Below, piece by piece: positions 49,401-61,400 of a DNA stretch of 64,000 nucleotides. The DNA is from Lagopus muta. Its lineage: Eukaryota > Chordata > Aves > Galliformes > Phasianidae. A program made the position numbers and the translations under genes. A model generated the notes under the pieces. The model saw only the letters and a program-made list of their open reading frames with translations, searched no databases and was not told where the DNA came from. Position 1 is the stretch's first letter. Each line of letters begins with the position of its first letter. The DNA lies in NCBI RefSeq assembly GCF_023343835.1, contig NC_064437.1, positions 13,791,001 through 13,855,000 of the forward strand. Reading direction: 5' to 3'.

Positions 49401-52400
49401 TTGTATATACCTTATTGCAGGCCCACTAACAAGGTAAGAAAAGAAGGCTCAGCAAAGCACTGAAGCATCAACTGAAGAAGGGCTGCCTGGCATGACAGTC
49501 CCTCTCTTCTGGAAGTCAGCTTCGGTATGAGTTGGGGCAGCATTCATAATAATGTCTTTACATCACTTTGACAGCAGCGTAGAAAGCCCACTGCTAGGAA
49601 AGGCAGACTACCCTCCCATGGCAACTGATCACAGATCAGCAGTAGGTGGTGCTTAGATTATGTGATACCTACTACGATGTGATACTTCTTTTAAGTAACT
49701 TTTGAACTGCTCCTTGAATCTTAACAAAGAAGGCCCTATAATCCACACCAAAACTTCAAGAAATCCTGTGCTGTTGATGTCTGTGCTGCAGTAATGTTGT
49801 AAATAAAGACACCTTGATGTCTTTATAAATACATCACTTCTTCTAGATAAGTTAGTCTTAGTCGCTGCTGTTGTTGTTAAGGTATATAAAGTTAAGCATA
49901 TATTTGGTGAGAATATTAGCATAGAATATTCAATTGGAGCCCACCTTTGTGCTCAAAGTTCTGGAGCTTCATTATTTACAGTGCTCAAAATGGTAATTAT
50001 TTTCCCTAAAGAATTTCTAATCTAAACTAAAAACTAAACAGCCCTGTGACAGTAAGCAAACCCATTAGTAGGGAAAGATACAAAGAAATGACAGAACTAT
50101 TTGTGATTGTATATGCATCCAGGCAGACTCTTTGGGCATTTTTTTAAATTTAGAGAGTGATTGAATTCTGTGAAATTACCCACAGTCTCCACATTAAGGT
50201 GAGGATAGGATCTGACAACAGAAGGCTGTCAGCAAAGACCTCAATTGAGAAAATCCAGGCTGTGTGTCGTATGTGTTGAGGTAACAAGAGTGAGGAGTTA
50301 GTGTCTACTGAGAAGTCCCAGATTTAAAATGGGGAAAACATTTGTCTCTCTAAAATCCCAAACTACATAGAAAGGGTAGACAAGCTAATTTAAAGATGGT
50401 AATCTCTCAGTGAAAAGGAAAACAAAACAAAAATAAGTAAGCAAAATTTTAAAAAAATTATTAAAAAGCAAATGAAAAAAAAAGCCCACTTAATATTGAA
50501 AACACTTACTGGAATACCCATTATGCCAGGTTCCCCAGAGGGTCCAACATTTCCTGGTGTTCCCATCTCTCCTTTTTCACCAGCTTCTCCATGAAGTCCC
50601 TGTTCTCCAGGATCTCCCTAAAGCAACACAAAAAATCTTTCATCAAGTTACAGCTCCAAAACTTATTCTTGAGAAAAGAGAATTCTAAATCTTCAAGTTC
50701 AACCAAAGAAAACAAACAAAAATGAAAAAAAAATACCCACCACCACAACAAAAAAAAGTCCACAAAGCAAAACAAAACAGAAAACTACCATACAAGAACT
50801 AGTGGGAGTCTTTCAGTCAAGGCTCCAAGCTAAGGTAAAGCCTTTTCTACAGCTAATTCACAAACTCATTCAACAGCCAGGTCTTGCCTCAACCATCTCC
50901 TACTACTGTGAAGGTGTAACATCCCCTGTCCTTGCACCTCTCATAGTCCCTGTCACAGTATTGATCTGATGCAGAGAGTGAAGCATTGGGCTTGCTCTGT
51001 CTGGCACGATGTTCACAAGTGAAATAAGTTGCACTGAGTTCTTCACTTTGAGTTCCTCTGCCTAGCCATTCAGTTTTGCAGAGCAGGTCTGTGCCATTTA
51101 GGGCTTTCCATGGTAAAATTACATGCACTCAAATGGGCTCTGCTGAGTTTGTGTAATAGAGAGTGGGGATATCTGGGCGTTTAAATTAATAACTGCTTTA
51201 CATCTGCTAAAAAAAATGAACCTACCTTTGGGCCATCTCTTCCCTGTACACCATCCTCTCCTGGAGGTCCTGGTTCACCCTTACAAAAAGGAACAGTTAA
51301 AAAGAAAATTATTGCCACTGACTGAAATTTTCCACACTTCTTTCTGCCTTGGTTTTACAAACATTTATTATCATTTTGGACTTTCTGGGTGATGGACAAC
51401 TTTTATGGTGCTGTGACAGTTTATTTTGCCTTCATTTTTCACTTATTTACTGTGACAGTTACAGCCTTGTGAACCCGGAGCACCAATAACCAGAAAAAAC
51501 AACCAGCAATAGAAAAACAAGACAAGGCTGATATAACAATCAATATTTGGCCACTGGCACTGAGATTGCTCAGTTTTGGAGTACAGAACAGGTAATTACA
51601 GTAACTTCAAAAATACACCTATCCTGTCCTAGATTTCTATGCTTCTGTGGATAACTACTGTGTTGGTATGTTCAGTGATTCAGTGTAGGACCGTGGAAAA
51701 CCTCATTTACCATCAGTAACCACACCATGACATTTTAGAATGTTTGCCTTTCTTATGGCCTGATCTCGAAAGACAGCGGCACCTTACAACTTTTGATGCA
51801 GATAGTAGAAAAGCAAAGGTGACCTGCCCTCTACTAATAACATGGTATTTCAGTCATAGAAGTATGGTAAGGTATGGAACTTCCATGTGGTCTAGTATGA
51901 GAAATTACTCTTCAACAGCAACAGATGTAATTGTAGAATGCAACATGCTGGAGATTTTGGCCAGGAGGAATAGATGACAGCGAGGAGCTAATGGGACATT
52001 ACAGCAGCTCAGTGGGAAGGCTTAAGCTTAAAAGGATACAATTTACATTCTTTTACAAGTGACCTGGATAAAAATCTGTCTGCAGCACTTGAAAAGACTT
52101 TTTCATCCTTCAAAGGTAGGCAACTATTTGGGTCACATGAAAAAGGCAAGAAAGACATACGGAAGGAATAAGAAGATGTACAAGTGTTTGCTGAAATCAA
52201 GTGCTGATTGAACTCATTCAGCACAGTACCAGAAGCAAATCACCTGCATGAGATGGTGATACACAGAAGTACCCTTCTCTGTTTCTGCAACAAAGTTCCA
52301 TTATTTTGCCTAACTGCTACAGAGAATTACTGTCATCTTAACATCTGGGATGGACATCTTCGGATTTAGCTTCCTGCTGAAACCTGTCATATCTCAGTGG

Positions 52401-55400
52401 CACCTAGAAATATTTCAGCATTATAATCCATGCTCTTTTTAACTTGCCACAGCATTGCAAATGTTCTCTTAAATGATATATTAAAATACTTATTAAATTA
52501 TTTTCATAAATGAAAAATTTCTGACATGTTTGTAATGTATTTTCCTTTTTGGAGGAACATTCACGCTGATTGCTCACCCTTAAGCCTTGGTCACCAGCTT
52601 CTCCAGCCTTCCCAGCAGGCCCAGTGTCTCCCTGAAATGTCACAAGAGAATTAAGTCAATGGATGGCAAGGGACAACATTTCTAACAGTGATGAAGTTTA
52701 CATGAAGACAATGCAGTCATTATGACAATACTTCTTAATGGCTCACATCCCGTATCACTCTCTGCTTGGCTAATGAGTCAAATTGCTCCGATTTGCTTAT
52801 ATGGAAACTGAAAAAATTTAAATAGCCCAACAGGATATTTTCAGCATTTACCTTTGTGCCTGGTTCTCCCTGCAGTCCAGGTTCTCCTTCAGGGCCAGGA
52901 GGTCCCTGCATGGTACAGGAGCTACTATTACACATGGTCATTAGTAATTTTGCAACTACCAAATAATACAGCCAAAATACAAGCATAAATATGAAATGAG
53001 ACACATGGAAAACTGCATGTCTGAATAATTTAAATAAGAAAACACAGTTGTTTGGTCTTCCTGGAGACTGACAGAAGGAAAGTACTGGGGATTTTAGAAC
53101 TGTACCAGAGACAAATAGATTGTGAAGACACAGCAGCACCACTAAGCTTGCAACTTTCACCATAAATTACCAGCAAGCTGAATAATCTACCTTTTGCAAA
53201 TCTTACTGACAACTCTGTCACTGTTTTGGCCTGGATCCAAGTAGATACAGTCTTTGGAAAACAAATACAGAGGTTTTTAGATTACTTCTTCTAGAATTTA
53301 TATTTAAACCTTTAAAAAAAAATATTTTCAACAGGCAGTCAGAAGACTGGGTTCTGGGTGATTGGGAAAGCGCACTTCTCTGAATAAGCCAAATCCTTCA
53401 AGTCTCAAGTGACCTCACCCTTCAGCTACTTTATGGCAAATATAGCTAATGCATTCTGTCATATTTCTTTCAAAGAGTTATTAAAAACAAAGTAAAAAAT
53501 AGAAGCAAAAATTAGCAAGAAGACTGGCTGCAGCTGCCTTTCTTCATCTACTATTTGCAAAAACTTATGATTAATATCGTTCCAGTTGCAAACTCCCACT
53601 CTTGGATAAGCTGTCTAACTGCAAGGAGGATGTTTCTCGTTTCTCTTGAATGCTGATTGCTATAGATGTCGTGACCACATGCCTGACAACACTTCACAAC
53701 AGAAAGAGGTACTTATTTTGGAAAGCCTATCAATAAGAGAGGCTCTCAACAGCTCATGGTATTTAAATCAACTACAGGCAATAAAATAATTTGTGAACAC
53801 ATTGTCCAGGCATATTCTGTTGCTTGAGTGTTTCTAGTTAGAATACAAATAATTAAAAACTCACCTCAAAACCCATATCTCCAATTGCACCTGCATCTCC
53901 TGGTTGTCCTCTTGGACCCTGGCATTAAATAGAACGTTGGATGCATTATTCAATTAACATTAAATTATATTTTAGAGCCTTGACTTTGACCCTTCAAAAC
54001 TATCAACTGGTGTAAAGAAATGTATTTCACTGTTTCCTCTTGAATCCTCAGAGTATGTAAATACCATGATTGCACACAGTACCGAAGCCCTTATTGCCAG
54101 CCTTGACACGCTAGAATAGCATATTTCCTAGAATAACACAGACGTCTCTTCTTATAGACTAAAAGTAAACCATTATCTGAACTAAGCTCTCCTCTTGATT
54201 AACTGAGACTTTGTTTAATTAAGGATTGTTAGACTGTCTGGTTTGGTTTGTGGAAAAGCCTACAGTCTGGTACAGAATTAACTGGAAGCAACTACTGTGG
54301 ATTTAGCAAAGTTTAGACAGAACAGTCACTGAGGTGTAATGGAGTAAATGCTGGGGCCTTTTTTGATAACATCAGTAACTATGCTATAAGCACTTTCTTA
54401 CAAGGCATGCTTATAAGTAACAAATTGATTGCAATTACACACCTATGGATTGCTTCCTAAGGCAACATTCTCAATCTCTATGCACCTAAGATTGTTTATA
54501 GCTGCTCACTGAATGGGATTTGTGTGCCTGGGGAGCAGAGCTTGCCTGTAAGAGCTTACAGCTGATTCCATAGCCACTATGAATATATGTCATGACAAAT
54601 CAACCACCTAGATCTATCCAGTTTGAACTCTGAGAAAGTTCATTTCCACTTACCCCAAATCTTGGTAAAACAGAGTTTGAGTTGCTAGGGAATTCAGTAC
54701 AGTACGTGGAAAAAATTTTAAGCAGGCATAAGAATCAACTTACTGTCTCTCCCATTGGTCCTCTGTCTCCTGTGGTTCCAGGAGGCCCAGGCAAACCCTC
54801 AAAGATTAAAATAAAATGAAGGAAAATAAAAAAAACAGTTGGAAGCAGGCTGTTTTACATTCTATGCAAAACCACTTCCCTTTCTCATTTCTGCTCACTC
54901 AATTACTTGCTTGAAATACTTCAGAAGCCTCATTTTCTGAATGACACACATCACCACATCACTAGCACTTTTGGCAGGTAAGGAAGTCTCAAACAAACCC
55001 CTCCACTATTTCTTTTACATAGGGATAAGCCTTGACTGACCCACCATTACCAGACCTGCATTGCTCCCCTTTGCCTCAGGTGGTGCTGGTGTGTGCAAAC
55101 AGCCTACCCACAACTGTATGAGTGTCCTATCCTACAAATGGTATTTGAGATTACCAGTAAGGTTCACACCCCAACTTCCTTTCTGTTTAACCTGGCTCAC
55201 AGCATTTATCATATTCCCTTCTAGAAACTTCATCTGTAGGAGTACTAGTGCACTATCTTTTACTTTGCAGCAAATGTACTAATTCCCACCATTTCAACCC
55301 AGTGAGATTTTACTCCATTCCTCATTCTGTATACACACAAATCTCAGTGAAGGAAGAGAGAAGGAAAACCCACTGTCAAAGCTGAGAGGCAACAGGCTTA

Positions 55401-58400
55401 CAAATCCAACCAGAAGAGGGAAAAAAAGTGCAGTGGCAAACAGCATTGTGAGTCTTAGCTTCAGCCCAGAATCACAACCATTACTGCTTTGGTTCTGTTT
55501 TTTGGCTTCCTGCCTTCTTGAATATCCCCTACCATTTTGATTCATTGATAATCTTATTTGTAGAAGACAGAAAATAGAATCATAGAATCATGTAGGTTGG
55601 AAAAGACCTCAAAGACTATCAAGTCCAACCACAACCTATCTTAGATATCCATTGAAAAAAAGCTCTCGATGAGGAATTTTCTCCTATACAAGTGGTGTAT
55701 TTATTATATATTTTTCTATGTTTATCTCAACATTGATAGTACCCATCTAGTTTAAAATCTGTCAAGTAATTTTCTATGTTGCAGTGACTTCTTCCCTTAA
55801 AACTACAATAAAATCACTTGCAAAGCACTCTGTATCCCCTCCACGCTACATACAGCTGCTGTTGCTCTGCTGCACTTTGCAATCATTCTATACTCTGCAC
55901 CACCATCTGTGAAAGCACTGGTCTGGTAGCAGCTGCCATGTTCACACTTACTCTCACTTCCGCCTTTGATTCTCTGTACAAAAAAAATGCAAACTCCTAA
56001 GTTAGTTTTCTGTTAGTTAGTTAGCTGCTCTAAAATAATAAAAAAGTATGATATATATAAACAATGATATTTTGTGTTTTGGAAGTAGTACTGGAGTATT
56101 TAATACTCACACGTGCTCCTTGATCTCCTCTTTGACCTGGATTTCCAGCTTTACCCTGGTCAAAGAGAGATTTTTAAAGAGGTTGCCCTCTGATAATTTT
56201 GAAGAACAGGTCAGAAACTGGTAGTAAATACATTAAGGCTTAATACAAAGACTGGCTCCAATACTTACAATGAGCCCAGGAGTGCCTTTCTTTCCTCCAT
56301 CTCCTTTTTCTCCCTGATAAATAACGACACATGAGTTCTATTGGCATTTGCTACATAATCTGCATACAGGCAATATATATTTAAATGCTGGTTAAGTGCA
56401 GAAATTGCAGATTTAGGCTTAGATGGGCTTCTACTACAGTTAAGGAGTACCTGGAGAAAGCAGAAATTTGCAAGTCTCCTCCTGGACTAAATGAAAAAGC
56501 TTCCAAGATGTTGACTTTCTAGGGATGGCATGGTGTATTGCCTATCACAGTCTATCCACATTTTGTACTATGCTGAGCAATGGAAGCACTCACCTTAATA
56601 CCTTGTGTACCTGGCTCTCCAAGAGGACCATCTACACCTCTAGGCCCCTGAATATTGAACAAGTGATTAGGAACATTAATTGTGCATTATTTTGTATCAA
56701 TATACATAACATAAACTCTAGAAGACGGAAATCTATTTTGTTGACTGTAACACTGAAAGTTCACAGGATGAAAAGCAATTTTCCTTGCATGTTAAGTATA
56801 AAATAAAGCTTCAAAGAATAAAATAAAAGTTTCTGGTTTGCTGTAATGTAAATTTTAGAATGAAGATGTATGTTTTTAACTATATAAACAAGATGCCTAG
56901 GGGCTTCACTGGACCAGGTTTGCAGTCAGATATTTTCTGCTCTTTTTCATCCACTTTGCATGCGTACAAGGTATATTTAGAAGTACCTAGATGACTACTG
57001 GTTATATAAGGCACTTGCTTTTGGACTTCGGTTATACACACAAAAAATCCTGCTTGCTTGAAAGACTGTAAAACAGGCAGATAAAGTTCTTCCATTAATA
57101 AACCAACCTGAGGCAAGATTGAAACCAATTTATTACCTTGCATCGTGAACTGCTGTATTATCAAACTAAATTATCTACTTTAAACTGACATTTTACAACC
57201 AACACATGAACAATGATAGCCTATTTTGTTATGCTTGTTACACTATTCCAACACAGTAAGTATTTATTGCCAAAATGGTCAGACACAATTATTTAAGACT
57301 AGCGATCTTAATCCATTAGTTCAGAAGCAAACAAACAAACAAAAAATCCTTAAAATAGGTAATGAGCAAAGTGGAAAAAAACCTGTTTATTCATCCTGAC
57401 ATTGGAGGTATTTCCATAATTCTAAACACTCTTTGGGTACAGAAACGAAATCAAAACTAGTTAAATACGATCTAAAACCAACAACTGCTTTAAAGCAAGA
57501 GCTAGACGAAAATAACAGAGCTGGGTTGTTTACAACAGTATGTAATGGGAGGATGAGATGACAGCTTTTCTGGTGGCTTCCTGGCTGTGCTGTGCTGCTA
57601 TCGAGTAGAGAGAATATGTATATTGCTAAGGCATTACCTCAATGAAAATGATTTGCATTTTCAGAGTGCATTTCTGAGTTACAGAGAATCTTCTTTGTTG
57701 GGTCATGGTTTTTAGTGCAGGGTATTCAATCACATCTGATTACAAAGTGTTTTAATAAGTGATAAAATAGGGATGCAAAAAGGCTTTGCTGGAAGCATAT
57801 CTGATTTTATTCACTTCCTTCTCAAAAAAAAATATGTTTGTGACATCCCTGCCCCTACTGAGCTTTTTGAGACAAAAGATAACAAAATCCTGTCTGTTAG
57901 CTTGGCTATATTGATGCACATCAAAGCCCCTGTCAGAACAGATGAGCAGCCACCCGCTCTTCTCTGGAGCTACAGTAAAACCAAAAGCTGATGGGTACCT
58001 CGGAAACAACATGCATTCAGGTTCTGTTAGGCTTTGCTCTTGAAATGGAAATGTCTCAGGAAAAGTCCTTTCCTGTGGGCTGATACATAATTACATCCTC
58101 TGGCCAAGCCAAACTATCCCACGAGAAGCTTATCCATCAGCTTTTCAGCACTGCTGCTTCTGGCCAGCATGAGCAGTGCACAGCAGCCACAGGGCAAGGA
58201 AAGGAAACAGGATGGGAGTTGTTAGAATCCTTCTGATACCTCAATAGGCTTGGAACCAGCTTTTGTGAGGCAGTCCCTCTGCTTTCCTGGCCCCCTTTCT
58301 TGCTTTGGTCAATTACTGACTGAGTATTTACAGACATTTTTTTTTAAGCCAGAGGAGAAAAAAAAAGAAGCCACAAAACACAACACTCCTGGTCTCTGTA

Positions 58401-61400
58401 AGACTCTTGCTGAGTGCAGTCCCAATCCAAAGACAGCTGATGTCTGTGGAAATCCTGGTGACTTCAGCACACACAGATCAGAATCAAAAGACTACCAGTG
58501 CCTTCAAGGGTGATGGAGACCCTGATGAGAAAAACAGAACTGCACCTAAAGCTTAGATTTTGTAACTGTGTAACTATTGAATTACTGTATAGCATAATCT
58601 AAAAGAAAGCTGAACATCTTGATCAAATTAATGTCAGGCTACTGCTCTGCACTTTTTGTGTAATAGATGACTAAAATGTACACAAAATGGGTTGTGATGA
58701 AAACTTAAGGAGGACATAGCAGGTTTAGAGTCCTGTGATTTGATATTGATGTTGGGTGAAAATTCTCCATGGAAGGGGGAGGGAAGGTTGGAAATGTTGA
58801 GATGAAGTGAGGGTGGACCAAAAAATGGAGGGCACAGGGAGATAGAAGCTCAAAGAAGAGCAAATTAATATCCTGAGCAACATACTGAAGGGAAGATTCA
58901 GAGTACTAAGTAGAGAAATTACGAAGAAGTTTTGTTCTTTCCCAGGCTTCTTAAGTACATGATCTGTTATTTGCTTTTCTGCATTCTCCACAGTGCTTTT
59001 AAGGAAATAGAAACTCAAGGAGAAAAATGGACATTTTAATTGTACGCTTCTGAGTAATAAAGAATTTTCATTCTGGGTTTTATCTTTTATCATTAATAAT
59101 ATTAACAGATCAATTGTTTTAAACACTTGTGACTTCCTTTTAATCACACTGGGGGTGATTAACACCCACATCACAACCCACAGTTTGGGAGATTGGCCTG
59201 TAAGGAAAATGATAGGATTGTCAGTTTGTACTTTGTGCATAGTACACCAAAATCTTCCTGCTAGTCACGGAGATACTGCTACATTGACAGCCCATTCACT
59301 AGGAAGAATGATCACTAATAATCACTAACAATCAAGTGAAAAGGCCTATCATTCAAAACACTAACCTTTCAGTAAATAACTTTGAATTGAAAATAAGTTA
59401 ACAGAAACCAACACAATGTTCAGCTTTTGGCTCAGGGTTTTGCCTGCCTCTAGCCAGTCACAGAGCAGAGTGTAGGAATCCAAGGGAAAGACAATTGAAT
59501 GTTCTATCAAAAACACACCATAACATTCCTATGGATAGTATACAGTGATGCATTATTGGCACAGATCAGTTGGATCTGTGTCTTTTCCTACTGTAACTTG
59601 TACAGAATGAGAGATACATATAATATGCTTGCTGCTATTTAATTTGGGTTGCAGCTAAGCTGAGGAGTAAGTCTGCCAAATAATTGCTGCTACTTTTTTC
59701 TTTGGCATGGGTCCAGTTTTCTTATTAAAATGAAACATACTGCATTGAAAACTTAAAGATAATAAATGAAGCAAGAAGAAGTTCATCTAAGAAGTAAAGA
59801 GGAACCAACCAATTCTTTTTATTTTCCTCATTCTGTCTCCTAGATATAACAGTGAAAATAACACTATGTATGCTAAGTACGCCATCAGATACGTCTCTCT
59901 CAATAAGAATTCCAGGAAAATAAGAGCATAAAAATAACTGCTTTTAAGCTTTAAAATACTAAGCATTAGCCTGAAGAATATTAGCTGCTCAGAATCTTAG
60001 CAGGTGTTAATAACTTTACTTTGGTCTTGTTCATGAAGTCAATCTTATGATACAGGAAAACTTTCTCTCAAATTAAAGGTAACAGTTGAGTTCAATGGAG
60101 ATTATGGTACACACAAAAAGCAGTATCAGTCTCTGACATTCTAGTTTTCTTCTCCATACATTAACACACAAGAACTAAAAACTTGGCAGCCACAGAGCCA
60201 CTGCCACAATATTGTTACCAGTATGTCCTTCAAGACTACTCTTCCTCTTGGCCATGAAAGAGATTCCTTCTCCTTGACACAGCTATTTCCATTCTCCAGA
60301 GTACCAATTCTGACAATAAAGTATTCTATAAGTGTTCTCCTTCTGTACTTTCAAAAGATCAAAAATAGTATATAAGAAAAAAGAAAAGTGAGTCACAAAA
60401 GGACCCAACAGAGAAAGCTCTGTGCTCAGTGGCATATCTCCCCAAACCCCCAGCGTGCTCCACAGGCTGCCAGACAGCCTCCCTTCAGCTGGCCAGAACT
60501 CCCCAGTGTGTTGGAGACTGAGCAGCTGGATGCTCTCAGCCAAAAGTATTCTGCTGGGAAACTTCGGATGTGAACCGGTTGCTGAAAGATCCATAATTTA
60601 TGGGATGAAGGAATTCCACTCTGTGACAGTGCAGAAGTAGAGGTCAGTGCTCCCAAGGGTTTCTGCAGATTCCAGCTGTGAAGATGGGACGATTTCTTGT
60701 TTCAGTATACAATAAAAGGAATTTTCCATATGCTTCTATTTAACTTCTGTATGTGACCACGATATGAATTTTTCCAAGTTCTGCCACACAGAGCTTTGGG
60801 TTCTTATACTTGTCATTCTGAATCCAGTGATGACAAACCCCAGATTTCAGGGGCCTCCAAATATTTTCCTTATGCGTTCTGGGTTTGATATTTTGATTTT
60901 GAGAGTAGAAAATATTCTCAACAGCTTCACTGGGAGTTTGTTCACAGAGCATAAAGATTTGGGTCTGCTCCAAGACACTTTTCCATGAAGCATTCCTAGT
61001 CACGTTGGATGTAGGCAAAGGCACAAACCACAACTCTGTACCATGACTTCCACAGAACTTGGGATGTTTGGGATTTATTTTGAGTGATCTTTAATTATAA
61101 GCAATGTACTCAGTGGTGTGCTGCCAAAATCATAAAGAGACACCCTCAAAAATCTTGTCTCAGTTGGCAGAAGATGTGACATTCCTTAAATAAAATACCT
61201 CCTACCTTCAAAACAGAATCTAAATTAAATCTGCTGCCAGGAAGGAGGAGAGCCTGGAGCACTCACATTCAAGCAGCTTCTTGGTCCCAATCCCAGCTCT
61301 GGTGATGCTGGCAGATGGACTATCAAGAGGGAAGGGTCAGAAGGGAAGTTTCAAAGAGAATGCTGTGTCCACTGGAATTAAAACATACTACCTGAAAGAA

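Noticed and set aside
58725..59240. 171-codon open frame, minus strand
   Set aside because: Lies in the 6-kb collagen intron in AT-rich DNA, with no motif, signal or homology recognised; consistent with chance.
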